NCBI GenBank assembly: GCA_001657385.1
Contig: LYSZ01000009.1
Location: 62,001 to 126,000, forward strand
DNA from: Parvularcula sp. BBD 1991-13
GTDB taxonomy: Bacteria > Pseudomonadota > Alphaproteobacteria > Caulobacterales > Parvularculaceae
DNA: 64,000 nucleotides
Reading direction: 5' to 3'
The position numbers and the translations under genes were made by a program. The notes under the pieces are model-generated. The model worked only from the letters and a program-made list of their open reading frames with translations. It had not been told where the DNA came from and made no database searches. Below, piece after piece: positions 41,044-50,852 of this stretch (position 1 is the first letter of the stretch; each line of letters starts with the position of its first letter).

Positions 41044-42927
41044 TTACGCGGTCTTTTTTTCAGCGATCCAGCGGTCTATACGCCGTTCCAGGATGGCGAG
41101 CGGCAGGGCGCCGCTGCCCAGCACGACGTCGTGGAACGCCTTGATGTCGAACTCGTCGCCCAGCGCCGCTTGCGCCTTCGCCCGGAGATCCAGGATTTTC
41201 TGCATGCCGATCTTGTATCCCGTCGCCTGACCGGGAATGACGATATAGCGCCGCACCTCGGAGCGGATCTGACCTTCGGCGGCGGGCGAATTCGCCGTGA
41301 AATAGGCGACCGCTTCCTCCTCGGTCCACTCCTTGTCGTGCAGGCCGGTGTCGACGACGAGGCGGATCGCGCGCCAGATTTCAGTGGTCAGCCGGCCGAA
41401 ATCCGAATACGGATCTTCATAGGCGCCCATTTCCTTGGCCAGGAGTTCGGAGTAAAGCGCCCAACCCTCGACATAGCCGTTGAAAAAGCTCTGCGTCTGG
41501 AATTCCGGCACGCCTTCCAGCTCCTGCGCGATCGAAATCTGCATGTGGTGGCCGGGATTGCCTTCATGGTAGGCGATGACTTCCAGTTGCGGGATCGGCA
41601 TGGAGCCCATATCGGAGAGGTGCGCGTAGAAGACGCCGGGCCGCGAGCCGTCGGGCGCGCCGGGGAAATAATGCTGCGCGCCGCCGTCCTGTTCGCGGAA
41701 CGCCTCGACGCGCTTGACCACCAGGTCCGCCTTGGGCAGCAGCCCGAAATAATCCGGCAGACGCTCGTTTATGAATGCGAGGTGATCGCGTGCGGCCTGG
41801 AGATAGTCCTCGCGGCCTTCATCCGTGTCGGGATAGTAAAATTCCTCTCCCTCGCGCATGTGAACGAAAAACGCCTCCAGGGAGCCGTCGAAACCGACGC
41901 GCTCCTTCACGTCCTCCATTTCGGCGCGGATGCGCGCCACTTCCGCGAGGCCGAATGCGTGCACTTCCCCGGGCGTCATGTCGGTCGTGGTCTGGTTGGC
42001 GATGCGCTCGGCGTAGTAATCGCGCCCCTGCGGCAGCTTCCACACGCCGGTCGCAACCTCGTCCGCATTCGGCATGTCTTCCTCCATCCAGGCGATCAGC
42101 GCCTCGTAGGAAGGCTCGAAAGAAGACGTCAGCGCCGCCTCGGCCGCGGCGCGCAGCGCGTCCGCGCGCGCATCGTCGATCGCGCCGCCTTCGACCAGGG
42201 CGTCGATCTTGGCGTTGGCGTCGGCCCACAGGGGCGACGCGCCCTCGCCGCCGAACGGCGCGCCGGACAGAAGCTTGCGGCATTCGTCGATCACCGCCTC
42301 GAAGGCGAATTTCGGCGGCCGCACGCCCTCGCTCGCGCCCAGCTTCGAGCGCTCGACCAGTTGATCGATCAGCCGCGAGACGCCCCCGATCCGCGCGATA
42401 TACGCCTCCATGTCGGAGACGTCGTCGACGCGGTGAAAATTGATCATGAAGTTGGGCAGGAACGAATGGGCGCCGGACATCTGGTTAAAGACGAATTCCC
42501 GGCGGCGATACGGGGCTTCGGCCTCCGCCTGCTGAAGATTGTAAACCCAGATGTCGTATGACAGCTGCGCCGCGGGGGTCAGCAGGTCGTAGTCGAAGTT
42601 TTCCCGCAGGTCCGCCACGGTCTTGCGGCGCCATTCGAGCTGCACGTCCTCGGCGGCTTCCGATCCGTCGTCGATCTTGTCGTAATCATCCTTGCGCCCG
42701 AGCTGGGTCTTGAGGATCGGAGAAAAGTCGAGTTCTTCTTCATACTTGGCCGCGAACCATTTGTTGAGGCGCGCGGTTTCGGCCGCGACCGCTTCGGCGT
42801 CCGGCGCGGCCCGCTCCTCGCCCGCCGGGCCGGACCGCGCCGGCGCGTCGCCGCCCTGTCCGCAGGAGGAAAGCAAGGCGGTCCCCAACAGGGTTCCCAT
42901 CAGGGCGGCGAGTAGGCGTGCGCGCAT
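41044..42927 (-). CDS. DUF885 lipoprotein, probable metallopeptidase-like
   Basis: 627 residues. Lipoprotein signal (MRARLLAALMGTLLGTALLSSC) with lipobox LSSC. DUF885 motifs: YHEGNPGHHMQISIA (HE..HH zinc-type site), FNGYVEGWALYSELLAKEMG, IWRAIRLVVDTGLH, and VIPGQATGYKIG near the end. Members are predicted periplasmic or surface proteins related to M3/M32-like gluzincins; peptidase activity has been proposed, not shown for this one. AAGGAGC ahead of the ATG at 42927 decides the start. The upstream acyl-CoA dehydrogenase gene on the same strand is separated by a terminator, so transcription is independent. Confidence 0.88.
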   Translation of the reverse strand: MRARLLAALMGTLLGTALLSSCGQGGDAPARSGPAGEERAAPDAEAVAAETARLNKWFAAKYEEELDFSPILKTQLGRKDDYDKIDDGSEAAEDVQLEWRRKTVADLRENFDYDLLTPAAQLSYDIWVYNLQQAEAEAPYRRREFVFNQMSGAHSFLPNFMINFHRVDDVSDMEAYIARIGGVSRLIDQLVERSKLGASEGVRPPKFAFEAVIDECRKLLSGAPFGGEGASPLWADANAKIDALVEGGAIDDARADALRAAAEAALTSSFEPSYEALIAWMEEDMPNADEVATGVWKLPQGRDYYAERIANQTTTDMTPGEVHAFGLAEVARIRAEMEDVKERVGFDGSLEAFFVHMREGEEFYYPDTDEGREDYLQAARDHLAFINERLPDYFGLLPKADLVVKRVEAFREQDGGAQHYFPGAPDGSRPGVFYAHLSDMGSMPIPQLEVIAYHEGNPGHHMQISIAQELEGVPEFQTQSFFNGYVEGWALYSELLAKEMGAYEDPYSDFGRLTTEIWRAIRLVVDTGLHDKEWTEEEAVAYFTANSPAAEGQIRSEVRRYIVIPGQATGYKIGMQKILDLRAKAQAALGDEFDIKAFHDVVLGSGALPLAILERRIDRWIAEKKTA

Positions 42928-43011
42928 TCGAAAAGCTCCTTGATTGTCGCATCGTTCGCGAATTCGGCGGCAACCTAGCCGACTTCGCGGTCCATGCAAA
43001 ATCCGGCTGCG

Positions 43012-43043
43012 AAAAAAGCGGCGCCCGGAAGGAACGCCGCTTT
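43012..43043 (-). terminator. intrinsic terminator after the acyl-CoA dehydrogenase gene
   Basis: AAAGCGGCG (43015-43023) pairs with CGCCGCTTT (43035-43043) around an 11-nt loop; on the minus strand the stem is followed by T6 (43012-43017, sharing its last bases). It starts 36 bases after the dehydrogenase stop. Confidence 0.85.
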
Positions 43044-43078
43044 ATCCGCCGCCGTCAGCCTTGAAGCGCGGGAAGCGC

Positions 43079-44869
43079 CTAGAACGCCTCCGCCGGCAGC
43101 GCCATCATGGAGTCGGCGCCGGCTTTGAGCTTGGCGAGATGGGCCTTGACGTCAGGCAGGATGCGCTCAAGGAAATAGCGCCCCGTGATCAGTTTGTTGG
43201 CGAAGAAATCGTCCGCATCGCCCGCCGCCTTGCGCTCCAGCGCGGCCTTGGCGAGCTGCGCCCAGCCATGCGCGAGGCACAGAAGCGCGACCATGTGCAG
43301 ATAGTCCATCGAGCCCGCGCCGGCGTTGTCCGGGTTCTGCATCGCGTTCGCCATGAACCACTGCGTCGCCTCCTGAACATCGGCCTTGGCAGCGTCGAGG
43401 CCGTCGAGGTAAGGCTTCAGCTCCTCATTACCCTGATTGTCGTTCACGAAGGCGTCGATTTCGGCGAAGAACGCCATGATCGCCCGGCCGCCGTCCTTGG
43501 GCAGCTTGCGGCCCACGAGATCGAGCGCCTGGACGCCGTTGGTGCCTTCGTAGATCATGGCGATGCGGGCGTCGCGCACGAATTGCTCCAGCCCCCATTC
43601 GGCGGTGTAGCCGGACCCGCCAAGCACCTGCTGCGCGGTCGAGGCGTGCCAGAAGCCTTTCTCCGTGAGGTAGGCTTTCAGGACCGGCGTCATCAGGCCG
43701 AGAATGTCGTCCGCCCGCACGCGGGTTTCCTCGTCCTCGGACTTGTGATGCATGTCGGCCTGGAGGGCGGACCAGTACATCCAGGCGCGTCCGCCCTCGA
43801 TCGTCGCGCGCTGATCCATCAGCATGCGGCGCACGTCCGGATGGACGATGATCGGGTCCGCCGCCTTGTCGGGCGCCTTCGGACCGGTCAGGGACCGGCC
43901 CTGGACGCGGTCGCGGGCGAATTCGGAAGCGTTCTGATAAGCGACCTCGGAAATCGCCAGCCCCTGCACCGCAACGCCGAGGCGCGCCTCGTTCATCATC
44001 GTGAACATCGCCTTGAGGCCCTTGTTCTCCTCGCCGATGAGCCAGCCCGTCGCCTCATCGTAATTCATGACGCAGGTGGCGTTGCCGTGGATTCCCATCT
44101 TGCTTTCAAGGCCGCCGCACTGGACCCCGTTGCGCGCGCCGAGAGAGCCGTCTTCATTGACGAGGAATTTCGGCGCGACAAAAAGCGAAATGCCCTTCAC
44201 GCCCTCCGGCGCGCCCTCGATCCGCGCCAGGACGAGATGGATGATGTTGTCGGTCAGATCGTGTTCGCCGGCGGAGATCCAGATCTTCTGTCCGGAAATT
44301 TTGTAGGAGCCGTCCGGCTGCGGAACGGCCTTGGTCCGCAACAGCCCCAGATCCGTGCCGCAATGGGGCTCGGTCAGGTTCATCGTGCCGCCCCATTCGC
44401 CGGTGACCATCTTCGGCAGGTAGGTCTGTTTCTGGGCGTCGTCGCCATGGGCGTGGATCGCCAGCGCCGCGCCCATGGCGAGGCCGGGATACATGCCGAA
44501 CGCCATATTGGCGCTCGAAACCATCTCGTTGACGGCGATCGAGAGAATGTAGGGAAGACCCTGCCCGCCATAGGCCGGATCGAAGGAGAGCCCCTGCCAG
44601 CCGCCCTCGGAGAAGGTCTTGTAGGCGTCCTTGAACCCGGTCGGCGTCGTCACGGAGGCGTCGTCATGGCGGGTGCAGCCTTCCTCGTCGCCGATATGAT
44701 TGAGCGGGTGCAGGACGTTGGCGGCGAGCTTGGCGCCCTCCTCCAGAATCGCCTCGACGACATCGTCCGTCGCTTCCGAAAAACCCGGCAGGTTTGAATA
44801 TTTCGATATCTGCAAGACGTCGTTGAGGACGAATTGCATGTCTTTTACGGGGGCGGCGTAAGTCGTCAT
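43079..44869 (-). CDS. acyl-CoA dehydrogenase, DmdC-like long form
   Basis: FAD enzyme oxidising acyl-CoA to enoyl-CoA. 596 residues, longer than the classical 380-400, matching the DmdC/AcdA group that includes 3-methylmercaptopropionyl-CoA dehydrogenases but also many straight-chain enzymes. FAD/acyl-binding motifs: GTMNLTEPHCGTDLG, KISGQKIWISAGEHDL, GARNGVQCGGLESKMG, and YEGTNGVQALDLVGRKLP near the end; the C-terminal extension after about 450 is part of the family. The ATG at 44869 with a GGAGAAGAC leader gives MTTYAAPVKDMQFVLNDV, the conserved start; a much longer open frame upstream is not coding. The substrate is not predictable. Confidence 0.9.
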   Translation of the reverse strand: MTTYAAPVKDMQFVLNDVLQISKYSNLPGFSEATDDVVEAILEEGAKLAANVLHPLNHIGDEEGCTRHDDASVTTPTGFKDAYKTFSEGGWQGLSFDPAYGGQGLPYILSIAVNEMVSSANMAFGMYPGLAMGAALAIHAHGDDAQKQTYLPKMVTGEWGGTMNLTEPHCGTDLGLLRTKAVPQPDGSYKISGQKIWISAGEHDLTDNIIHLVLARIEGAPEGVKGISLFVAPKFLVNEDGSLGARNGVQCGGLESKMGIHGNATCVMNYDEATGWLIGEENKGLKAMFTMMNEARLGVAVQGLAISEVAYQNASEFARDRVQGRSLTGPKAPDKAADPIIVHPDVRRMLMDQRATIEGGRAWMYWSALQADMHHKSEDEETRVRADDILGLMTPVLKAYLTEKGFWHASTAQQVLGGSGYTAEWGLEQFVRDARIAMIYEGTNGVQALDLVGRKLPKDGGRAIMAFFAEIDAFVNDNQGNEELKPYLDGLDAAKADVQEATQWFMANAMQNPDNAGAGSMDYLHMVALLCLAHGWAQLAKAALERKAAGDADDFFANKLITGRYFLERILPDVKAHLAKLKAGADSMMALPAEAF

Positions 44870-45263
44870 GTCAGGTCTTCTCCACCATTCGATCGATAAT
44901 CCAAGGCACAACCTATCGCGCTCCAAGGGCCGGCGAAAGCGCAGAACGCAGCCGGCGCGCTGATACACGCGGTCGCGGCGTCCCCGGCCCACCCGAACCG
45001 CCCCAGCCCCGAACTGCCGGCGCGCGATCGCGGGCGCGCACGAAACGCTGGGTCGCCCAAGGCGAATCGGCCTTAACATCGTCAAGGGCGAAAATGTCGG
45101 GTGACGCCGGGCCGTCAGGGGAAAAATCGTTAACGTTTGGTGTTTGCGCCCTCCCCGAAGCAGCTTAACGAATTGTCGCTCAACTGCGCGTTGTTCGTAG
45201 AAGCGCGAAACCATCAAGGCGGGGGCGGCGCGCGCCCGCCGGCAATAAGAGGCGGTGGAAGCC
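44870..45263. promoter_or_regulatory. divergent intergenic region, acyl-CoA dehydrogenase / PodJ-like gene
   Basis: 394 bp. It contains a CGTTAACG palindrome inside ATCGTTAACGTTTGG (about 45127-45141) and CAGCTTAACGAATTG (about 45162); TTAAC elements of this kind can be parts of CtrA-type sites in alphaproteobacteria, but the paired spacing is not present. No coding frame with a ribosome site. Confidence 0.4.
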
Positions 45264-48200
45264 ATGAAGTCGAGCGCCCCATGGAGCGTGAAGGGGATCG
45301 AGCGCGATGCGCGCGAGACGGCCAAGGAAGCGGCCAGACGCCAGGGCATGACCGTTGGCGAATGGCTCAATCAGATGATCTATACCGCAGGCGATCCGGA
45401 AGCGTCCGACGGCGAGATCGAGGGCCTGAAACTGCGCGATCTCGTCACCGCCATCGAACATCTGCACAAACGGCTGGCCGACGCCGACGCGAAAAGCGGC
45501 GAGGCGCTCAACGACCTGACGCGTCAATTCGGCGGCGTGGTCGAGCGGCTGCAGCGGCTTGAACGGATCAAGCCGGCGGACGGAGGTCAGACGCAGGGCG
45601 GAGACTACGACGCCCTCGCGGCGCGGCTGACGAAACTGGAGGAAAAAGGCGGCGACCGCCAGCGCGTCGCGGCGCTGCAGGCGCTGGAGAAAGCGGTCGG
45701 CCAGGTGGCGGTGCAGTTCAACACCGCGCATCAGGAATCGCTTCGCCGCCTCGACGCGACCGAACAGCAGATGCAGCAGCTCGGCGAACGCATCGACAGT
45801 CTCGGCGAAACGCGGCCTGCGGGCGCCGGCCCGGACAATACCGGGGCCCTGCTCACGGCGGTCGAAGGGCTCAGCAAGCGGGTCGCGCGCGCCGAGGCCG
45901 TCGCCGAGGAAGCGGCGAAGCTCCGCGAGGATGCAATGGCGGCGGCCGATCCGGACTTCGTCGAGCGCACCGGCGAACGCCTGCGCGTCCTGGGCGACGA
46001 GATCAAGCGCGGCGGCGACCAGATCCGCAGTCTCGAAACCGCGTTGGCGAAGATCGGCGATCAGATCGAGGCGGCGGAAAAGCGCAGCGCCGACGGCGTA
46101 CAGAAAGTAACGGAGACCATCGCCGAATTGCGCCGCAGCTTCACCGCCGGAGAAGGCGCGCAGGACGCGGGGGGTCGCGCGGAGCCGGACCACGCAACCA
46201 TTGTTGAAATCGCCGTCGCCGCGGCCCGGCAAACCACCGAATCGCATATCGGCGATCTGCAAAGCGCCGTGCGCGAGGTTGCGAGCCGGCTGGAGCGCGG
46301 CGCCGCCGCGGCCCCGGCATATGACGCCCGACCCGAGCACGCTCTGGCGGAAGACCATGGAGAAGACGCCGCTCCGGAAGACGCAACGCCGCAAGGCGCC
46401 CCGGAAGAGACCGCCTGGCCGGAAAGCGTTCTGCGCGACGGCGCGCGGGAAAGCGACGACGACGATGCAGGCGTCATCGATCCGTTCAGTTTTTCCGAAG
46501 CCGAGTTCGACGACCTCGCCGGCGAGCCGGACAAAAGCGAAGCCGCCGGCAAATCGTTTGACGATTTCGCCTTCGATCTCGACGATGACGACGCCGACCG
46601 CGCGTCAGGCGAGATCGCGGCCGACAAGAACGAGGACGGCGCGCAAGCGAGCGACGCCGACGACCCGATGGCGGAAATCGCCGAACCGGGCGCGGCCATG
46701 GAAGCGCCGGGCGATGCGGACGCGGCCCCGCGCGAGGATCGTCCCGAAGACCGCTCCGAAGACCGCCTGGAGGACCGCTACGACGACCTTGACGACATTC
46801 TCGCCGATCTTGATTCTGCGGAGTCCCGCGGCGACCGCCGCGCCGAGGACGAAGATGCGACGCGTCGCGCGGCGACCCGCGCTTTTGCGGCGCCGCAGCC
46901 GGCGACGCTGTCGCAGCGCCTGCAGGGCGGGTCGGACGCCGACGGCGCTGAAATCGACCCATCCGGCGGCGCGCGGGAAGGCCAGCCGCGCCCGACGCGG
47001 CGGAACCTGACGGCGAAGCAAAAGGCCATCCTCGCCGCCCGGGCGCGCCAGAAACGCAAGGCGGCCGGACAGGCCGTCAAGACGAAACCGGCCACCGTCA
47101 AAGGGTCGCTGCATATGGACGATGCGTCCGGGGACGGTTTCGGCGGCCAGGACGCAAGGGCGTTCCGCGCGCCCGGCGAAAGCGCCGCCGAGCGCGATCT
47201 TCTCGCCCGGGAAGACGATCCGTCATCGGACGACGCCGGCGGCGGATTCGGCGCCTCGGCGATAAAATGGATGAAGGCGCGGGTTTCCCGAGGCGGGGAG
47301 CGCGGCAAATCGGAACAGTCCGAACGCGGCGCCCGGGCGCCGGCCGGCGGCGCATACGCCCGCGACAGCGCATATGGCCGCGACGGCGGCGAAGAGGATT
47401 TCGACAGCGAGGAAAGCGGCGAGCGCAGCCGCGCGCAGCCGGCTTTCGCCGCCCTGAAAGGCGCCCCCAGCGCGCGCCCGCTCACGCTCGCCCTGGGCGG
47501 CGCCACCCTGCTCGCGCTCGGGGCGCTGTTCTTTCTGGTCAAGGATGTCTTCTTCAAGCCCGACGCTGATGCGCCGGCGCCAGCCGTCGCCGCCGCGCCC
47601 GCCGCGCGCCCAACGCCGCAACAGGCCCCGCGAGAGACGGCCCGACAGGGCGCGCAGGACGACGCGGATGCGTCGGCGTCGACCCAAACCGCATCCGGCC
47701 TGGACGCGCCCGCCGCCGGCGCAAGCGCGGACGGCGACAGCGTGATCAGCCCGCGGACGCTTTACATGGAAAGTATTTCCGCCCTCAACGCCGCAGACTC
47801 GCCGGAAGCCGCGGCCGCGGCGATCGCCAAGCTTGAGGAAGCCGCGGCGCTCGGCCATCCGCCGGCGCAGCTTCAGCTCGGCGAACTCTACAAGACGGGC
47901 CAGGGCGTCGAGCAGGATCTGGGGCAGGCGCGGATCTGGTTTCGTCGCTCCGCCAACGGCGGCAACGTCCTCGCCATGCACCGCATCGGCGTGATGACCG
48001 CGCGCGGCGACGGCGGACCGGCGGACCCGCAGGCCGCGGTCACCTGGTTCGAGCGCGCCGCCAATCGCGGCCTCGTCGATTCGCAATACAATCTCGGCGC
48101 TATTTTCCACCCGACGGAGACCGGCGGCGCCGGCGTCCAGGACGCGGGCGAGGCGTATTACTGGTATTCGCTGGCGTCGCGGAACGGGGACGCACAGGCC

Positions 48201-48329
48201 GAACCGCTCGCCGCCGGCGTCTCGGGCGCGCTCAGCGCCGCGGAGCGTCAGGAAATCGACCGCCGGGTGACGTCCTGGAAAGCCGAGGAGCCCGACCCGG
48301 TCGCCAACGAAGTCGCGCCGACGGGATAA
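45264..48329 (+). CDS. PodJ-like polar localization protein with Sel1 repeats
   Basis: 1021 residues. The opening APWSVKGIERDARETAKEAA and RRQGMTVGEWLNQMIY is the conserved start of the PodJ/SEL1 protein group in alphaproteobacteria. Coiled-coil-rich part (about 50-290), a long acidic, Ala/Asp/Glu-rich disordered region (about 340-580, with EDR-type repeats), a basic stretch (AILAARARQKRKAAGQ), another charged part, a membrane segment at about 739-758 (PLTLALGGATLLALGALFF) and C-terminal Sel1 repeats (about 850-990: KLEEAAALGHPPAQLQLGEL and others). Known PodJ organises polar organelles and cell-cycle signalling; whether this protein does is inference. ATG at 45264 is preferred over the in-frame GTG at 45255. 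Confidence 0.85.
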   Translation: MKSSAPWSVKGIERDARETAKEAARRQGMTVGEWLNQMIYTAGDPEASDGEIEGLKLRDLVTAIEHLHKRLADADAKSGEALNDLTRQFGGVVERLQRLERIKPADGGQTQGGDYDALAARLTKLEEKGGDRQRVAALQALEKAVGQVAVQFNTAHQESLRRLDATEQQMQQLGERIDSLGETRPAGAGPDNTGALLTAVEGLSKRVARAEAVAEEAAKLREDAMAAADPDFVERTGERLRVLGDEIKRGGDQIRSLETALAKIGDQIEAAEKRSADGVQKVTETIAELRRSFTAGEGAQDAGGRAEPDHATIVEIAVAAARQTTESHIGDLQSAVREVASRLERGAAAAPAYDARPEHALAEDHGEDAAPEDATPQGAPEETAWPESVLRDGARESDDDDAGVIDPFSFSEAEFDDLAGEPDKSEAAGKSFDDFAFDLDDDDADRASGEIAADKNEDGAQASDADDPMAEIAEPGAAMEAPGDADAAPREDRPEDRSEDRLEDRYDDLDDILADLDSAESRGDRRAEDEDATRRAATRAFAAPQPATLSQRLQGGSDADGAEIDPSGGAREGQPRPTRRNLTAKQKAILAARARQKRKAAGQAVKTKPATVKGSLHMDDASGDGFGGQDARAFRAPGESAAERDLLAREDDPSSDDAGGGFGASAIKWMKARVSRGGERGKSEQSERGARAPAGGAYARDSAYGRDGGEEDFDSEESGERSRAQPAFAALKGAPSARPLTLALGGATLLALGALFFLVKDVFFKPDADAPAPAVAAAPAARPTPQQAPRETARQGAQDDADASASTQTASGLDAPAAGASADGDSVISPRTLYMESISALNAADSPEAAAAAIAKLEEAAALGHPPAQLQLGELYKTGQGVEQDLGQARIWFRRSANGGNVLAMHRIGVMTARGDGGPADPQAAVTWFERAANRGLVDSQYNLGAIFHPTETGGAGVQDAGEAYYWYSLASRNGDAQAEPLAAGVSGALSAAERQEIDRRVTSWKAEEPDPVANEVAPTG

Positions 48330-48482
48330 CCGGAAGGGACCGGCGTCCCGATCCGGCGCCGCCGCCAAGCAACACGGCGCCGCGGGGGGATAGCACCGCC
48401 TTGCGCTTGATTGCGGGCGCAGATAACCAGATACGCAATTGTTCTGTTTTTCCGGTCGTTCCGTTTTTCCGGCGTAGTCCTG

Positions 48483-49397
48483 ATGCAACTCTATCTCCCC
48501 ATCGCGGAGATGCCCGTCGACCCCCTGGTGGTTATCTTCATGGGCGCGGCCGTCGGTTTCCTGTCCGGCATGTTCGGCGTCGGCGGCGGCTTCCTCATGA
48601 CCCCGCTGCTGATTTTCTACGGCATCCCGCCCGCCGTCGCGGTCGGCACGGAAGCCTCGCAGATCGTCGCCTCGTCCGTGTCCGGCGTGCTCGCGCATCT
48701 GAAGCGCAAGACCGTGGACTTTCACATGGGCGGCTTTCTCGTCCTCGGCGGCGGCGTCGGCGCCGCGGTCGGTATCGCGATTTTCCGTCATCTGCGCGCG
48801 GCCGGCCAGGTGGAGATCCTGATCTCGCTTTCCTATGTGGCGTTTCTGTCCGTGGTCGGCGGATTGATGCTGGTGGAAAGCGCGCGCGCCCTGCTGCGCT
48901 CGCCGGAGGACAAGCCGAAGCGGCGCAAGCGGCGCAGCGTCGCCTGGATGGCGGCGATGCCGTTTGCGATGCGGTTCCGGCGGTCGCAGCTTTACATCAG
49001 TCCGATCCCGCCGATCTTTCTCGGCTTCTGCGTCGGCGTGCTCGCCGCGATCATGGGCGTCGGCGGCGGCTTCATCATGGTGCCGGCGATGCTCTATATC
49101 CTTAACATGCCGACCAACGTGGTGGTCGGCACGTCCCTGTTCCAGATCATTTTCGTCACCGCCATCGCAACGGTGCTGCACGCGGCGGCGAACCAGACCG
49201 TCGACGTCATCCTCGCCCTGCTGCTGCTGACCGGCGGCGTCGTCGGCGCCCAGATCGGCGCGCGCGTCGGCGTTCGCCTGCGCGGCGAGCAGTTGCGCGC
49301 GCTCCTGGCGCTGATCGTGCTGGCGGTCTGCGCCCGGCTCATGATGGACCTGACCCTGCCGCCGGAATCGCTGTTCGTGATCGAGGCGGCCCAATGA
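48483..49397 (+). CDS. TauE/SafE-family sulfite exporter-like membrane protein
   Basis: 304 residues with 8-9 membrane segments. Two copies of the family motif GxGGGF appear (GMFGVGGGFLMTPLL and IMGVGGGFIMVPAM), and GTSLFQIIFVTAIATVLHA and GAQIGARVGVRLRGEQLR follow, all TauE (DUF81) hallmarks. The ATG at 48483 is preferred; a TTG at 48411 opens the frame but has no support. Family members export sulfite, sulfoacetate or other organosulfur anions; here the partner is a TIGR02186 protein whose start overlaps the stop by four bases (ATGA), a common pairing in alphaproteobacteria. Confidence 0.9.
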   Translation: MQLYLPIAEMPVDPLVVIFMGAAVGFLSGMFGVGGGFLMTPLLIFYGIPPAVAVGTEASQIVASSVSGVLAHLKRKTVDFHMGGFLVLGGGVGAAVGIAIFRHLRAAGQVEILISLSYVAFLSVVGGLMLVESARALLRSPEDKPKRRKRRSVAWMAAMPFAMRFRRSQLYISPIPPIFLGFCVGVLAAIMGVGGGFIMVPAMLYILNMPTNVVVGTSLFQIIFVTAIATVLHAAANQTVDVILALLLLTGGVVGAQIGARVGVRLRGEQLRALLALIVLAVCARLMMDLTLPPESLFVIEAAQ

Positions 49398-50206
49398 GAC
49401 GGATCGCCTGCCTCCCCCTCTCTCTCGCCATCGCCCTGCATGGCGCCGTCGGCGCGACCGCCGCGGCGCAGGATGCGGGCGCGGCCCCCGACATCGCGAT
49501 CGCCCTCACCGACGAGCGCGTTGACGTCGACACCGGCTTCACCGGCGCGACGCTGACGCTGTTCGGCGCGGTGTCGGGCGTTGCGGACCCGACGACGGTC
49601 GACATTATCGCCATCGTCAGCGGACCGCAGACGCGGTTCCTGATCCGCAAGCTGGAACAGCGCAACCTGATCTGGACCCCCGGCGCGCCGCGCCGGATCG
49701 ACAACGCGCCGGGTCTTTACATATCGAGCGCGACCCGTCCGATCGGGGATATTGCGCCGCTGCCCGACCAGGCGGCGTTTCGTCTCGGCGCCGATCATCT
49801 GACCGTTTCGGTCGCCGCGCCGCGGCCGGAGGGCGCGAACGCCGAAGGGGACGACGGCGACGCGGCGAGCGAGGATCTCTACCGCAACGCCTTCCTGACC
49901 GAGATCGAGGAACTTGGCCTTTACCGGGACGCGGTGGGCGGGGTCGATTTCAAAAAGGGAGGGCTGTTCGCCGTCAATGTCGACCTGCCGGCGACGACGC
50001 CGGTCGGCGAGTATTCGGTGGCGGTTTATCTCTACCGGGACGGCCTGCTGCTCGGACAGGACGCGGCCACGCTTTCCGTCAACAAGGTCGGGCTGGAGCG
50101 TCAGATCTACGACCTCGCCCATGAACGGCCGGTCACCTACGGATTATTGTGCGTTGCAATGTCGCTGATCGCCGGCTGGGCGGCGTCGGTTGCGTTCCGC
50201 AAGTAA
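49394..50206 (+). CDS. TIGR02186-family exported/membrane protein
   Basis: 270 residues. Signal peptide (MRRIACLPLSLAIALHGAVGATA-A), a beta-rich extracytoplasmic domain with DERVDVDTGFTGATLTLFGA, FDVIAIVSGPQTRFLIRK and PVGEYSVAVYLYRDGLLL, and a single C-terminal membrane anchor (TYGLLCVAMSLIAGWAASVAF). This is the TIGR02186 pattern, of unknown function and typically encoded with a TauE/SafE transporter, as here where the two overlap by four bases. It may present substrate or stabilise the exporter; that is inference. Confidence 0.87.
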   Translation: MRRIACLPLSLAIALHGAVGATAAAQDAGAAPDIAIALTDERVDVDTGFTGATLTLFGAVSGVADPTTVDIIAIVSGPQTRFLIRKLEQRNLIWTPGAPRRIDNAPGLYISSATRPIGDIAPLPDQAAFRLGADHLTVSVAAPRPEGANAEGDDGDAASEDLYRNAFLTEIEELGLYRDAVGGVDFKKGGLFAVNVDLPATTPVGEYSVAVYLYRDGLLLGQDAATLSVNKVGLERQIYDLAHERPVTYGLLCVAMSLIAGWAASVAFRK

Positions 50207-50330
50207 CTGGGACAATCTCGCCAGTCCGTAGCGCGAGGGGGGAGGGGCGCCAATCCGCAACGCCCTGCCTTGCGTAGTTTCGTTTTGCGTACTGAAATGT
50301 TCACTGAATAGCGGTTTGACGTTGTAGACC

Positions 50331-50816
50331 ATGGGCGATGCGAAACAGGAAGAAATGACGCGGCTCGGCCTTCTCGGCCTTGCGCCCTTCATCGCCGGCG
50401 CGCTCGCCGTCTGGCTCAGCCCGTGGCTCCTGCCCGCGCATGTCGCCCTCGATTTTCACCAGATGACGCTCGCCTATGGCGGGATCATCGTCGCTTACAT
50501 GGCCGGCATGGGCGCGGGCGCGATGTTGGCGCCGTCACAGAGCGGGCAGCGCAGTTTCCTGCCGGGCATGCTGGCCGCGATCGCCGCCTTTGTCTTCATC
50601 CTGCCGCCGGGAACGTTCTTTTTCTCCATCGGCGCGGCGTGGCGCCATCTCGTGATCGTCCTGTTACTGATTTACCTGCTGCTGCGCGATCTGTCCGCCG
50701 TGCGCATGGGGGAGTTTCCGGGCTGGTATGCGCCCCTGCGCATCCGCCTGACCTTCTGGGCCTGCGCCGCGCTGTTATTGATCGTGGTCCGTCTCTTCCT
50801 TTGGGGCTATTATTAA
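50331..50816 (+). CDS. DUF3429 membrane protein
   Basis: 161 residues with about five membrane segments. RLGLLGLAPFIAGALAVWL, QMTLAYGGIIVAYMAG and a late WYAPLRIRLTFWACAALLLIVVRLF are typical of DUF3429 proteins, small inner-membrane proteins of unknown role in alphaproteobacteria and others. ATG at 50331 is used; an internal ATG at 50355 with AGGAAGAA is a possible alternative. It is separated from the TauE pair by 124 bp and is followed 36 bp later by a BASS transporter. Confidence 0.85.
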   Translation: MGDAKQEEMTRLGLLGLAPFIAGALAVWLSPWLLPAHVALDFHQMTLAYGGIIVAYMAGMGAGAMLAPSQSGQRSFLPGMLAAIAAFVFILPPGTFFFSIGAAWRHLVIVLLLIYLLLRDLSAVRMGEFPGWYAPLRIRLTFWACAALLLIVVRLFLWGYY

Positions 50817-50852
50817 GTCCCTGGCGCGCCAGCGTCATTGACGGGAGCCCCG

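Noticed and set aside
45127-45175. CtrA-type sites before the PodJ-like gene
   Set aside because: TTAA elements are present but not with the TTAA-N7-TTAA pairing; not claimed.
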